The notes beneath the pieces were generated by a model. The model was given only the letters and a program-made list of their open reading frames with translations, was not told the origin of the DNA and did no database searches. 64,000 nucleotides of DNA from Rugalucina vietnamica. Its lineage: Eukaryota; Mollusca; Bivalvia; Lucinida; Lucinidae. Where the stretch lies: contig OZ024880.1 of assembly GCA_964017185.1 (NCBI GenBank), positions 46,885,071 to 46,949,070 on the forward strand. Direction: 5' to 3'. A program made the position numbers and the translations under genes. Of this stretch, positions 1 to 32,768 are shown in pieces; positions within the stretch are counted from its first letter, which is position 1, and the number at the start of each line of letters is the position of its first letter.

Positions 1-1095
1 CCTTGCATATGGCCTCTCCTCGATGTCCCGACTTTGCACCCACATTGATCTAGTGACCTTGGCCTATATTTCGTGCTCTAGTGACTTTGTCATTTTTGGA
101 GCCAACTCTTAATATCTCATCAACTATAAAGCCTACAACTATCAAACCTTGCTATGACTTCTCGATGTCCTGACTCGGCACCCACATTCACCTAGTGACC
201 TTGACCTATATTTTGTGCTCTAGTGACTTTGTCATTTTTGAAGCCAACCCTTAATATCTCATCAATTATAAAGCCTACAACCATCAAACCTTGCATATGG
301 CTTCTAGATGTCCCGACTTTGCACCCACATTGATCTAGTGACCGTGACCTATATTTCGTGCGCTAGTGACTTTGTCATTTTTAAAGCCAACCCTTAATAT
401 ATCTTCAACTATAAAGCCTACAACCATCAAACCTTGCATATGGCTTTTCCTCGATGCCCCGACTCGGCACCCACATTGACCTAGTAACCTTGACCTATAT
501 TTCGTGCTCTAGTGACTTTGTCATTTTTTAAGCCAACCCTTAATATCTCATTAACTATAAAGCCTACAACCATCAAACCTTGCATATGGCTTCTCCTCGA
601 TGTCCCGACTTTGCACCCACATTAATCTAGTGACCTTCACCTATATTTCGTGCTCTAGTGACTGTCATTTTTGAAGCCAACTCTTAATATCTCATCAACT
701 ATAAAGCCTACAACCATCAAACCTTGCATATGACTTCTCGATGTCCCGACTCGGCACCCACATTCATCTAGTGACCTTGACCTATATTTCGTGCTCTAGT
801 GACTTTGTCATTTTTGAAGCCAACCCTTAATATCTCATCAATTATAAAGCCTACAACCATCAAACCTTGCATATGGCTTCTCCTCGATGTCCCGACTCGG
901 CACCTACATTGACCTACTGACCTTGACCTATTTATTTTACGCTCCAGTGACTTTGTCATTTTTTAAACCGACCCTTAATATCTCATCAACCATAAAGCCT
1001 AGAACCATCAAACGTAGCATAACATTTCTCCTCCATATCCCAACTTAGCACCCACATTGACCTAGTGACCTTGACCTATATTTCATGTTTGAGTG
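1..1095. repeat. Tandem array, ~143-bp unit, about 8 copies
   Basis: The anchor CATCAAACCTTGCATATGG (or a close variant) recurs near 147, 289, 432, 578, 722, 865 and about 1015, giving a period of 142-150 bp. The array begins before the window. Every unit carries TGACCTTGACC or a close variant. No coding potential. Confidence 0.9.
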
Positions 1096-1172
1096 ATTCA
1101 TTGAGTAGTCAATTTATAGTGTAGTTGAAGATATAATGTCATGATATTGATGTAAAAATATATAGAAGATAA

Positions 1173-1315
1173 TCAAGTTTTTGGAGTGAATATGATTTTC
1201 ATTTCATTGTCAACTGAAAAAATTATATTTCATGAGTGCCATAGGCACGAATGAAATATACATTTTTTTCACTTCAGGAGATAAAATAAAAATTATATTC
1301 ACTCCAAAAACTTGA
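1173..1315. repeat. Foldback (hairpin) repeat
   Basis: CAAGTTTTTGGAGTGAATAT on the left is mirrored by ATTCACTCCAAAAACTTG on the right, with an inner mirrored TTTCATGAGTGCC/GGCACGAATGAAA loop. Confidence 0.75.
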
Positions 1316-1337
1316 ATTTTCTTTTTATATATAGCAC

Positions 1338-1429
1338 AGCAAGGTCAAGGTCACGGGTCATAGATTTTAACAAATTTAGTGGCAAAGCACAAGTCAGGCG
1401 AGCTATGCTGTCCTGCGACAGCTCTTATT
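1338..1429 (+). repeat. 3' fragment of AGCTCGCC-type tandem element
   Basis: Matches the right end of the elements at 12988-14449 and 29041-30078: AAGGTCAAGGTCACGGGTCA, then GTGGCAAAGC, CAGGCGAGCT and CGACAGCTCTTATT. Confidence 0.75.
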
Positions 1430-1554
1430 CATGTTCAGTCAGGAGCTCAATATTTCCGTCAGTATGGAGAGGTCTAAAGTAATACCGATGGAAATATTGC
1501 ATTTATAGGGAACTCAGTACTGGAAATGTGACTTGCTTTAGGCCACAACGAACC

Positions 1555-1625
1555 ACACCCCCGCTGTGGATAGAATCTGGGACCTCAGGGACTAGAGTCC
1601 TACGCTGTACCACTGCGCCAGTTTA
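1555..1625 (-). repeat. tRNA-derived SINE head (minus strand)
   Basis: Read on the minus strand it has a tRNA-like A box (GCGCAGTGGTACAGCGTAGG) and B-box-like GGTCCCAGATTC. The acceptor stem is not intact, so it is a SINE or tRNA relic, not a working tRNA. Confidence 0.5.
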
Positions 1626-1649
1626 CTCCACTGAACTAACATGACTCGT

Positions 1650-1740
1650 CTTCACGAGAAGTGCGGGTCTGTAGGTCAAAACCAGCAAAATTTGATTCTG
1701 ACTGACAAAATATTTTATTCTGTCGGACAACAAGGTGGAC
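1650..1740 (+). repeat. Dispersed repeat copy, also at 16620-16830 and 45225-45312
   Basis: GGTCAAAACCAGCAAAATTT and GACTGACAAAATATTTTATT recur, reverse-complemented, near 45240-45300 and, more diverged, at 16630-16700. Confidence 0.6.
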
Positions 1741-1755
1741 AATCACGTGACTTCT

Positions 1756-2155
1756 GTGCACTAGTATTTGGGCATAGCCATTTACCATTTAGCAAATCGG
1801 CCATATTTTTCTTAAAACTGTATGAGAGTTCTTGGGGTAAAGGGCACATACTCCGGAATGATACACTCTAAACCATTGTACACTACAATAGTCAATATAA
1901 TGTGCTTTTGTTTACTGGATACTTCCGAGCAACCTTGATGTTAATATATAAATCAAGTTGCTAGGGAGAATCTATTAAATTATAGAGCACAATAAACTGA
2001 CTCATCATCATCATATCCGTTTTATAGTCCGTATTGTATAGCAGTATAGAGCGTACTTTTACGGGGTATGTGCACTTTACCCCGTGAAATTTCATTCATT
2101 TTAAAGAAACTTATGCCGGATTTGCTAAATGGTTATGTCTGAATACTAGTACACA
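1756..2155. repeat. Inverted-repeat element with ~100-bp arms
   Basis: The left arm (1756-1850: GTGCACTAGTATT, GCATAGCCATTTA, GGGGTAAAGGGCACATA) is mirrored in the right arm (2063-2155: TATGTGCACTTTACCCCGTG, TAAATGGTTATG, AATACTAGTACAC). The element is non-coding. Confidence 0.7.
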
Positions 2156-2986
2156 AAAATCACCCCCCCCCCCCTCGTCTGTGACCAAAAATTACCATTT
2201 TTGTTGGACCCCCTCTCATGAAAATTTCTGGAACTGCGCATGCACCCAACTAAGCCAATAAAACTTGTTGGAAAAGGTCCCTCAGGACCTTTTCCACAGT
2301 GTTTACTTTGAATATGAAGAAAATTCTACCCATGATCGACTGATCTCTCTCAATTACGCGTTTTGTCACATAAAGCGCTTAATAAAAACTAGTGAACCCG
2401 TCTATACTGACTAGACAGTTAACCGCAATCAATTAAATTTATCCACTTTTGACACTCCCCGTCAAAAAGCGGTAAAATCTAGCAAGCAGTCTCGATCGTG
2501 GTGACTGCTTATCATAGCGCATCTAGGTTTAGATCATAGATACCCTGACAAGGGGTACAGAAACTATAGGAACTCTATATGGCTGACTTTTAGTCCATCA
2601 CATCGGTCCTATGGGTCTGTTTCTGGTAGTGTGACCAGGTCAAAATTCAGAACTCTGTCACACATTGACTGCACTGCAAAATGGTTTTCTGCACATCGAC
2701 ATATTGATTGTAATCGTGTTCCCTGTAGTATTGGCATTGGTTCCATAACATCAGAAATTTTGGTCAATGCCTTGAGTGACAGATACACACACTGGTCAAG
2801 CGTTCATAAAAAGAAACGACATTCATGTAAAGGAAACGAAACTGAAACGTATGAGAATAGAAATTAATGACAAACCAGAGAATCAACAACACTAGCTGAA
2901 ATATAGAGCAAAAGGAATCTCTTATAACAAACGGCTGCTGACCTTTTCATTGGTTTCTTTTTAAAGAAGCCAACTTGTATGTATTA
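2156..2986. other. No gene seen
   Basis: Presumed upstream intron of EPC. Holds a C homopolymer at about 2162-2174. Short open frames here show no recognisable protein. Confidence 0.5.
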
Positions 2987-3167
2987 CAGTGCTCAAAATT
3001 AGGATTTTTCCTCACTAGCGGAACCCTAGTTATATCTTTAATCATTTGCCAAAATTTTCCAATAGCCCAACCTATGTAGGTAATGGGTTAAACTGGGCAA
3101 AAACTACTAGCCCGACAACCCTTTGGCTAGTGTCGGGCTATCGGGCTAGTGCTAATTTCGATCACTG
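2987..3167. mobile_element. hAT-like MITE
   Basis: The ends are CAGTGCTCAAAATTAG on the left and CTAATTTCGATCACTG on the right, an imperfect TIR of the CAGTG...CACTG hAT type. Flanks ATGTATTA/CTGTATTT agree at 6 of 8 bases, a possible decayed 8-bp target duplication. Confidence 0.65.
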
Positions 3168-3575
3168 CTGTATTTATGGTTTGACTAAACCACTTTTTCT
3201 GGGCAGGATCAGCCATGAGCGGTAAACCAGTAATCAGATGGTCGGTCAGTAGATTAGAAGCTTTGCCTGGAGACACAAGCAGCCCATCTATTTCTCCTAG
3301 GCCCCAATGGGCGGGGGCCCATATTCCCAACCGACCACCTTCAATGTTTATTTGTATGTTATTGCTGTGTATTGCAGCAAGCCCCTGAGGTATGCTTTAA
3401 GCCCCAAAATAAGTTTTTTTTCAGGTTTAATACCATGATGAGAAAGTTTATTTTGGTACTAAGGTAGTAGAAACCAAAGCTTGTGTCTGAGGTTTTCCAA
3501 GTCGAGTATTCACGTGACATTGTTTACTACCATATCAATGCATTGAATTATTATCTTGAATTCCAGTTATGAAAC
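3168..3575. other. No gene seen
   Basis: Intronic sequence before EPC exon e1; no feature identified. Confidence 0.5.
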
Positions 3576-3810
3576 GAGCCGCATCGTGAGAAAACCGGAT
3601 TATTGCCTATGCGAAAACAAAGGCGCAGATCAGCTTCGCGGTAACCGCGAAGCTGATCAGCGCCTTTGTTTTCGCTACACGGATAGTACAATTCCTCTTC
3701 TTCCTAAATCCGAAATTTCAAGCTTCTAGCCATCTTCTGTTGCTGCACAGGCCGGTTTGTGTCGGACCTGGTCGGAAACCCCGAAGACCGGTTTTCTCGC
3801 GTCGAGGCTC
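3576..3810 (+). mobile_element. GAGCC-MITE copy 1
   Basis: 235 bp, starting GAGCCGCATCGTGAGAAAACC-like and ending GGTTTTCTCGCGTCGAGGCTC-like (imperfect TIR). A near-perfect central hairpin with arms AAAACAAAGGCGCAGATCAG and its complement sits near 3619-3676. Ends 37 bp before EPC exon e1. No clear target duplication. Confidence 0.88.
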
Positions 3811-3847
3811 ACTAAAATGTCTGTACTACTCAGTATTGTGTTTTCAG

Positions 3848-24567
<20,720 letters not shown>

Positions 24568-25560
24568 CAAGGTTTTCCCCACCCCCCTCAGAGGAAAACA
24601 ACAGCTGTACTGCAGGAAAAGTGCTAGAAAGATGCGAGGTCATCGCTTGTTGTACAGGGTAAAGAGGTTTTAGAGAGTCGCAGCTAGGCACCTATCACAG
24701 ACGAATGGAAGACACAGTCATATAGGAGTCGCACAAAGAACATGTCAAGAAATTTATTGTGCCTTGTAAATGAAATGCATAGGTCTTATGGTGTCAGAAC
24801 ATCTTTGACATTATATGGCTATATTGTTGCCTCTTGTATCGAGAAGGAAATGTATGGCTTGAATTTTGTTGGTTAGGATGTTGATTGACATTGGCTGCCC
24901 CCATGTCCAACATATTTGAGCCTGTGCGTGAGAAAACCAACAACTTGGGCTCTAACCAGGTCTGACACAAACCAGCCTGTACAGTCACAGAAGTAGGCTC
25001 GAAGCTTGAAATTTCAGATTTTTAAAAGAAGAAAAAGGATTGCACTATCCGGGCAGCGAAAACAAGGGTGCTGATCAGCTTCGCGGTTACCGCAAAGCTG
25101 ATCTGCGCCTTTGTTTTCGCCTATGCAGATTGTTGGTTTTCCTATGCAGTGGCTCATTTAATATGAGCACCTTACTGTAATGATTATAATATTCAAGCAG
25201 ACACACATTGGCATATATTTTTTAGACCCAGATCAGATGAGTCAAAAAGGATGTCTGATCCAATCTAGTTGCATTATTCTGACAGCAGAATTGTAGGAAG
25301 TTGGGAAAAGGCAAATTGGTTGAAAATAAAAGAATTTGACAGTAACTCTTCATTACACATGGGGCTATAGTAAGTTATGTAGTTTTACCTTACCATGGGT
25401 GATCGTCTTGGCTTTTCCTCAAGAATTACAGCAAAAGTGCAGTCGCCTTAAAAGAGCCATAAAATCAAATAAAAAAAGAAACCTTCATAGGGCTTGTTTT
25501 CTGGATAAAAACACTTTCTTCACAAGCATGTCAGCTTTATAAAAAGTATTAAAAAAAAAA
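24568..25560 (+). other. Likely EPC 3' UTR / downstream region
   Basis: No coding sequence after the EPC stop. AATAAA signals occur at 25325-25330 and 25468-25473. A reverse-oriented MITE (24918-25155) lies inside and would be transcribed if the distal signals are used. The real 3' end cannot be fixed from sequence alone. Confidence 0.45.
24918..25155 (-). mobile_element. GAGCC-MITE copy 7 (reverse)
   Basis: Full-length reverse copy with central hairpin, flanked by ATTT on both sides. Lies in the probable EPC 3' UTR. Confidence 0.88.
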
Positions 25561-26560
25561 AATGAGAAAAAAAAATGAGAAAAAAATCAGGATTAAGCCG
25601 TCTTGTGAATTTCTGAAAGAAACAGGTTGTCATATTGTTGAGAATATTGCTTTGGTGAAAAATGAATGTTGTATTGACTTAACTCAGTAACCAGCAAAAA
25701 TCTCTATTAATTAGAATTTAGCAGTTAAACTCATAATTATATTAATGGGGCATTTGCAAACAGTATAGACCCAGATGTATTGCCAGAAAATGTGGTATCC
25801 CATCTGGGGCTATTCTGCTTGTATGTCCAGTGAATTATGAACTAAAAAAAAAAAAACAAAAAAAACAAAAACAATAGCTGCTTGTGCCCTTAAAGATGAA
25901 AGTGGACTCAATCAATAATCATTAATGATGGGCGAGTCAATTCGTCGCATATGGGTTAAGAGCATATTATTTCTACCGATGTTGTTGATATTTCATCTGT
26001 AACAGAAAGTTGCTTTCTGCTGTATTCCATTATCAACCAAAGTCTTTCAGTTTGCATGCTTATAGTGATGTTAGGATATCCAATATGTATATGTTAGTTT
26101 GACCATTTGATATCATTTATAGTATCATATACCATTGGTTTATCATATCCTTCTTTCATTCACAGAAAAAAAAATCATATAATTCATTCTTTAACAGAAA
26201 AATCATGTCATGTCCAAAATGTTTTGCTGATAGGGAAGTTAAATGTTAGTTTTTATAGTGATTTATAGTTCCTTTAGTCATTTTAATGAATTTGGGTTAT
26301 ACTTGTTATCCCTTATGTTCCAAACCTTGTGCATGTTTAATCATGTTATACTATGTCTAAAATATGTAAAAAAAAAAAATAACCAATGTAGAAACATTAG
26401 AATTGAGCGTCATCCAGAACTACATTCTTACTCTCGTGAGCAAACTTGGGAAGTTCTGTGGCAGAGAAAACTATGCTGGCTGATCTCCACTTTACTTGTC
26501 TCTATATAGAGATTATTATTGGTACATGCATTACTTTTGCATAAGCAGCTATACAGTTAC
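25156..26560. other. No gene seen
   Basis: AT-rich with several A homopolymers (about 25549, 25841, 26372). Possible continuation of the EPC 3' UTR. Confidence 0.45.
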
Positions 26561-26565
26561 TATTA

Positions 26566-26992
26566 TAGGGATCAACCATGGTTTTCAGTGTTCAAACATT
26601 CGATGGATCACGAGGAAGGTGTTTGAACACAAGGCCGCAGGCCGCGTGTTCAAACACCTTCCGAGTGATCCAGCGAATGTTTGAACACTGAAACAAACCA
26701 TGGTTGATCGCTATTCTTGCATTTTCACTCTAATCCACTTATAATCGCTTGAAAATAACATTAACAACGTAAAAACGCACCAAAAACCGCGGAGCTTCTT
26801 CAACGTCGGCCATTTTGTTTCTATGAAATATATGACGTTACGTCACTTTGACCAATGACGTCGGCCAAAACCCATGTTCAAACGGCACGTGAATTTCATT
26901 ATTTGAACATGGGTTTTGCGGTTTGAACACAGCTTTCGACCAATCAAAAACGGCTTCAAACAGCTATGTGCATAGATATCTATGCAAGAATA
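26566..26992. repeat. Foldback element with two hairpins
   Basis: GATCAACCATGG, GTGTTCAAACATTCG and GAAGGTGTTTGAACAC are mirrored to 26712 around GGCCGCAGGCCGC. A second hairpin (AAAACCCATGTTCAAA with TTTGAACATGGGTTTT) spans about 26868-26926. CTATTCTTGCAT/ATGCAAGAATA recurs near both sides of the right half. Confidence 0.75.
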
Positions 26993-27180
26993 ATGATTTG
27001 TTGTGAAATGATGTTGCACAGAAAAAAGGGATAAACATGTTATGTAGATAGTCATGATAGTATGGCTTTCTAAAATGTACAATTTTTCAAATGTTACTAA
27101 CTTAAATAAGCTTTAACACTTAGCAGAATGTTTCGTGAATAAAAAGTTTTCATGTAATGTATCTATAATCAGCTTTTATA

Positions 27181-28129
27181 TTAAGGATGTTCGCTGCCAA
27201 CATTTGACATTTCGGAACTTCCGGTTTTTATTTTCTTGAATATCTCGTAAACGGTTGCAGATATTTTCCAAATATTTTATATTTGAATACATATTGATGA
27301 TATGCATTGAACGAGTCATGAGAATTGTCAATCTAAGGAACTTCATTTTTTCACCCCATTTTCTGCAACTTTTTTGAAAATTTTATGTGTCAGCAAAATT
27401 TAGGGGGTAGGGTTGATTAAACTTGAATAGTACACAACTTCAAATTACTTGCACTGATTTGATGTTTATTTTAGCAAAAGTAGATGTATACAATGTCTTC
27501 TTATCAGTATTTCTTTTTTGGTGCGCTAGTTTTAAAATTTTGGGTGGTTTATGAAATGGGGTGTTAGAAGAAAAACGGCCGAAAAAAGGCTTAAAATGGC
27601 GATTTTCAAGTTGTTGGCTTTCTCTTATATGCACACTACCCTATATTTTTCATTCTTTTAATTGAATAATATGAACATGTTCTATGTTGTGTGAAAATAC
27701 AAGAAAAAGTTTGAATCTACAAATATGGATTTGACACATTTATAAATATTGAATTTTTTGGACTTTTCAAGTTAGGGGGTAGGGTTGTTCAAAGAGTCGA
27801 AACAAATTGTCAGCCACTTAAAGATGAAAATTTATGTATGGTTTAGGTCCAAAATAGACAGTTGTCTTTAAACAAAATGCCTTTTGAAAGCATTCTTGAT
27901 GTATTGTTTGTCCAGGAAGGTATATGTGAAAGAATTGAAAATTAAATTATTTTTTCTAATTTTCAAACATGTTGTTGAGAGGTCTCATTCAGAGCCCTGT
28001 AGCTCGAAAAAATGCACACTAGCCTATATTTATTTTGTTTTCATATGTCTTATTTCATCTTTTGGAATCAAAAAAGAGCGGTTAGAAAAAAAGTTTGAAT
28101 ACTTTTTCATTGGCAGCGAACATCCTTAA
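27181..28129. mobile_element. TTAA-flanked MITE, copy B (inverted relative to A)
   Basis: Same TIR and TTAA flanks, 941 bp. Its interior is the reverse complement of copy A: AAACTTTTTTTCTAACC follows the left TIR of A, and its complement precedes the right TIR of B. Confidence 0.88.
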
Positions 28130-28556
28130 AAGATGATTTAAAAAAAAAATACCCTTAAAAAGGACAAATAACCATTGAATGTATGATAGATGCATTATTG
28201 TTTAATGCATGTCATTGCTTTGTGAGAGAGTGTAGAAAATGAGAACATAGTGGGACCAGTTTGCTTTCTTCCTGTACATTAGTTTGATAACTTAGTTTCA
28301 TGTTTAGTTTATTACAAGAATTTTTTTGAAAAATGTCAGGTCATATAACAGACCATGAGGTATTGTGCATTTTTTAAGCTGAAAGGGGTTATTAAAGAAG
28401 TACTGAAGAGAAATTTTTCAGAACCATGCTGCCTTTGCTTGAATAAGGCCACAGCAAAATAATTAATTGAAAATCTTGATTATGTTATGGAGTATGAAAA
28501 ATGTTGTTTGTTGGCTCACTAAAAGTTTGAGAAATGAAAATTTTATTTGGGGGTTA

Positions 28557-28869
28557 CACGTTTTCATTCTAATTAGCACACATGCTCCAATAAGCGCACA
28601 CCCTGGCCGTGTCCGTAAAGCATATGCATAAGCGCACACTGCTGGACTAGCATTTTGGTATTTTGAATAAATATTACTCTGACACAAATAATGTATAAAC
28701 CATGTTGAAACTAACCCTTAATTGGTCAATATACATTTTTGCAGGGATCGGTACACTTTTATGACATGGTTATTTCAGCAGTTAATTATGTGTTGTGTGT
28801 GCTTATTAAACCTTATGCTATTTTGAAAAGTTAAGTGCACAACATGCTAATTAGAACAAGTATGGTATA
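28557..28869. mobile_element. Possible MITE (imperfect TIR)
   Basis: TTCTAATTAGCACACATG at the left and CAACATGCTAATTAGAA at the right, with AATAAGCGCACAC motifs inside. Confidence 0.5.
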
Positions 28870-29040
28870 TTAGTATGCAGTAGTAAATTATAATTTTTGC
28901 ATCTTTTACCTAGACTTCTTCTAAAAGGAAGTTACTTGAATAGTTTATAAAAAATAGAACTTTTTATTGGTTGTAGTGAATGTTAAGAAGTATTCCCTGT
29001 AATCAAGGTAGTACATGTGTTACAACATTTCATCATTTTT

Positions 29041-30078
29041 AGCTCGCCTGTACGAAAGTACAGGAAGAGCTATTGCAATCACCCCGGCGTTGGCGTTTGC
29101 GTTGCTCAAATGTTTAAAGTTTTTCATTAAAGTTTCTATAAGTCTATATCTCTTGAACATGTGGATGGATCAAGTTGATACTTTGTATGTGAGTAGATAT
29201 TGGTCTGAAGTTTTATGCAGCACCATCATGACCCACCCTGGGTGACCTTGAGGTCAAGGTCACATACTTAGAAATTTTTTGTTAAAGTTTTAGTTAAAGT
29301 GTTTATATAAGACTATATCTCTTGAACATGTAGATGGATCAAGTTGATACTTTGCTTGTTTGTAGATATTGGTCTTAAGTTTTTTGCAGTACCATCATGG
29401 CCTACCCTGGGTGACCTTGAGGTCACAGACTAAGAAATTTTGTGCTTAAGTTTTTGGTTAAAGATTTTATAAGTCTATATCTCTTGAACATGTGGATGGA
29501 TCAAGTTGATACTTCGCATGATGGTAGATGTTTGTCTGAAGTTTTATGCAGTACCATTATGACCCACCCTTGAGGTCAAGGTCACAGACTTAGAAATTTT
29601 GTGTTAAGATTTTGGTTTTTATAAGTCGATATCTCTTGAACATGTTGATGGATAAAGTTGATACCTTGTATGTTGATAGATATAGGTCTCAAGTTTTATG
29701 CTTGACCTTGAGGTCAAGATCACGGACTTGGAAATTTTGTGTTAAAGGTTTGGTTTAACTTTTTATAAGTAATAGGTCTTGAACATGTAGATGTATCACG
29801 TTAGTTTAAACATATTTATTCAAATAAATCACAAACATATATAAATCATACATTTACATGCAATACAAATTAGGATTAGAATGGAAGCTTAAAGCTTATT
29901 TAATTCTTCTCCTGATGTATCACGTTGATACTTTGTATGTTTGTAGATGTTGGTCTGAATTTTTTTTGCTGTACCATCACGACCCACCTGAGTGACCTTG
30001 AGGTCAAGGTTATGGGTCATAGATTTAGTGGCAAAGCACAAGTCAGGCGAACTACGCTGTCCTGCGACAGCTCTTATT
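29041..30078 (+). repeat. AGCTCGCC/GGCGAACT tandem element, second copy
   Basis: Same ends and same ~167-bp internal units as 12988-14449 (GTCTATATCTCTTGAACATG units from about 29138), more diverged, with its own 111-bp insertion at 29803-29913. Confidence 0.87.
29803..29913 (-). mobile_element. Short retroposed insertion with 13-bp target duplication
   Basis: GATGTATCACGTT occurs at 29790-29802 and again at 29914-29926, exactly flanking 111 bp that are foreign to the host repeat. Read on minus, the insert ends GAATAAATATGTTTAAACT, like a LINE or SINE 3' end; duplication length also fits target-primed retroposition. Confidence 0.8.
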
Positions 30079-31180
30079 GCTGTTTGGGTTAAATTTATGT
30101 GTCAAGAGGAAGTAAGTTTGCTAGGTATATGGAATATTTTTCACAGAAAACAAAAGTTAAATCATGTTGTTCATTGATATAATCTTGTTAATTTGAGATG
30201 GCTCCTACTGTTTGAATTGTTTAGATGTTGCCACAAACAGCAGAACTGTTCAGAGCTTTAGAGCTTAATTTGATCATGGCTGTAAGCTTCCTTTAATATT
30301 GAGAACCATGTGTGGAAGCCCTTAAATACAGTACTGATATAAATATGACCATTTGGTTAACATTGTCAAAATTTCCAGTTTCTCTTCAGTGCTTGTACAG
30401 CTCAATTTGTGTCGGACCTATTCTGAAACCATATAGTTGGTTTTCTCTAGATGCGACTCAAATATGCTTAAAAGGACTGTTTATCATCACCCAAAATATT
30501 AAGCAGTAGGATGCCATTAGACTTTGTCACCGTATTGTGTTCAGATTTTTGTGTTCATCCAAATCTTTAATAGTTTCATAATGCTTTATTTTTATTGTCA
30601 GAAATTTCCCTCTTAATAAGCCTTGATTGAGTAGTCTTTAGCTTGCAGTTGGTGAATTTGCAGTGATTTTGAGATGGTGTATATGAGCCTGTATATGGTA
30701 AGCTTGTTTATCAGTTAACGGTAAATTACAGGTATTTGCTTTTTTGTGTGTGACTTTCAAATACGAAACTGCTCATTCTAGCTATCTCAGTGACTATTAA
30801 GCAGAATGCCAAAATAATTCATGTTCAGTCCTTGGCATGTGCTTTCCTAAAATATTCCTAAAATATTCGATTGTTTAAGCCCTCTGATATGATACAATTG
30901 AATCATGCAATTTAAATAATGCTGTCCTAATATTAGTCAGGTTTTTTTAGCGTAATATTGCTGTATTTGACCAGTCTGCCTAGTGGCAGAGTGTCTAACT
31001 CCGAATGTTGACTGGTATGTTCAACCTCAATACAAAAAAAAGCAAACAAATCGGCCTGATTCCAAGTCTGGCTGCTAAGCTTGCAGAAACCTTGTAGTCA
31101 CCTTTTACGTCAAGCCAAAAGTTTCCCATTAATGGAGCATAAAGCTTGTTTTTGTTTGTTGATTAGATTGCCCAAGCAAG
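30079..31180. other. No gene seen; degenerate SINE head near 30972-31060
   Basis: CTGCCTAGTGGCAGAGTGTC and TAACTCCGAATG resemble the 22081 SINE. The rest is AT-rich and unassigned apart from the MITE fragment at 30383-30451. Confidence 0.45.
30383..30451 (+). mobile_element. GAGCC-MITE fragment (right end)
   Basis: Only the right portion remains (GCTTGTACAGCTC, GTGTCGGACC, GGTTTTCTC). Confidence 0.65.
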
Positions 31181-31410
31181 CAGGGGCCAGTTGTTCAAAA
31201 CTTTGTTAGCTTAACTCATCATTAAGACAACTCGTTAAGTAAATGTCAACTGCATAAGCAAATACACTGCTATGTTTTGTTGATAAAATGTGAGAATCCT
31301 TTCTCACATTTTTTCAACAAAAAATAACAGTGTATTTGTAATATTGCCATTTGAAATTTTAACGAATGAATAACTAACAACATTGTTAATTTTGAACAAC
31401 TGGGCCCAGG
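31181..31410. mobile_element. MITE with GGCCAGTTGTTCAAAA ends
   Basis: The left end CAGGGGCCAGTTGTTCAAAA is mirrored by TTTTGAACAACTGGGCCC at the right. The central hairpin TTGATAAAATGTGAGAATCC is shared with 17325-17545. Confidence 0.82.
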
Positions 31411-31607
31411 TGTTACACTTTTTCTCACTGTTGCTATATTCTGTTGTTATATTGATATAGTAGTTTGATTTGGCTTTTATTTACACTAGGGGCATGTTAA
31501 CTTTTGATTTGGTAATAGGTTACTGTCTTAAGGTTTAGGGGGCACAGCATGTAGGGAATAGCAAATAACACTTGTAACAAATTGTCCTGAATTTTCAGAC
31601 TGAGAAG

Positions 31608-31829
31608 TTCATGTCGTGAGAAAACCAACAAATTGCATATGCGAAAACGAAGGCGCAGATCAGCTTTGCAGCAACGGCACAGCCGATCAGCGCCTTTGTT
31701 TTCACTATACAGATAGTGCAATTTTTCTCTTCTTCCTAGATACAAAATTTCCAGCCTGTAGCCATCGTCTTTGCTTGTACAGCTCGGTTTGTGTTGGACC
31801 TGTTTAAGAACCACATTGTTGGTTTTCTG
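31608..31829 (+). mobile_element. GAGCC-MITE copy 9
   Basis: Near-complete, with the terminal GAGCC and GGCTC lost or mutated; the central hairpin region is still recognisable. Confidence 0.75.
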
Positions 31830-32301
31830 AAGAAAAGTCAGGATATTTTTTTCATAGGTATCTATGATATTATTTCTTGCTTGATGTTAATTGAATATTT
31901 TTACAAGCTTCACTGTAAATCTTGTTTCTTTCTATAAGAGTTTGAATTACCTGTTTGTGTTTCAGTACGACTTTAAAAGAAATAATCATGTTTGTAAGTT
32001 GAAAATTGAGGTTTAAGAAGGGGCAGAAACCTGCTTGCTGAATTCTGTGTGTTTGTATATACAAACATGAATGATCATGTTCCAACATCAGTTTTAAACT
32101 AAGTAATTGAATTAAGGAGGGTTTTTGAGGAGAAATAAATAAATTTTCTCCATATAAAACCTGTTTTGTGCTCATCATAATACAGGTTTTGGAGAAATCA
32201 TGAAATGTTTCCTCAATAGCATAATCATCAAATGAGATGTTTCATTATGAAATCCTACATTTTGGGAACGAGAACAATGCTTCAGTATATCTTGCCTTAT
32301 T

Positions 32302-32531
32302 TAGCCACGTTATGAGGAATCCAGCCTTTTGTGTATATGGAAACAAAAGATGCAGACCAGCTGTGCAGTAACTGCACAGCTGATTAGCGCCTTTTGCTAC
32401 AAGATAGTACAATCCCTCTTCTTCTATAATTCAAAATTTCTAGCTTCTAGCCTTTTTCTGAGACTTTACAGGGCGGTTTGTGTCGAACCTTGTTAGAAAT
32501 CTTGAATCCTGTTTTCTTCGCTTTGTGGCTC
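32302..32531 (+). mobile_element. GAGCC-MITE copy 10 (diverged)
   Basis: Starts AGCCACGTTATGAGGA and ends TTTGTGGCTC, flanked by ATTT on both sides. The central hairpin is GCAGACCAGCTGTGCAG-type. Confidence 0.78.
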
Positions 32532-32768
32532 ATTTGCAGTATCTGCAGTCTTGTTTTAATATGAAACAAAATGTAGGATTTCACAAAGCGGCTTATATAG
32601 TGAAAAGTTTGCTTGACAGTAAAACTTGTGTTCAGCTGTGATAAATTCTGGACTGTCTTACAGGCGGTCCAAATAAAACTAAATAAAAAATAACTAATCT
32701 GATACATTGTTGTCTTTTCCTTGAGTGCCATATTGCAACCAGTGCTATGTGAAGACCAACTTGACATT

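Noticed and set aside
31497..31814. Overlapping open frames near 31.5-31.8 kb as a gene
   Set aside because: They translate the GAGCC-MITE copy on both strands.
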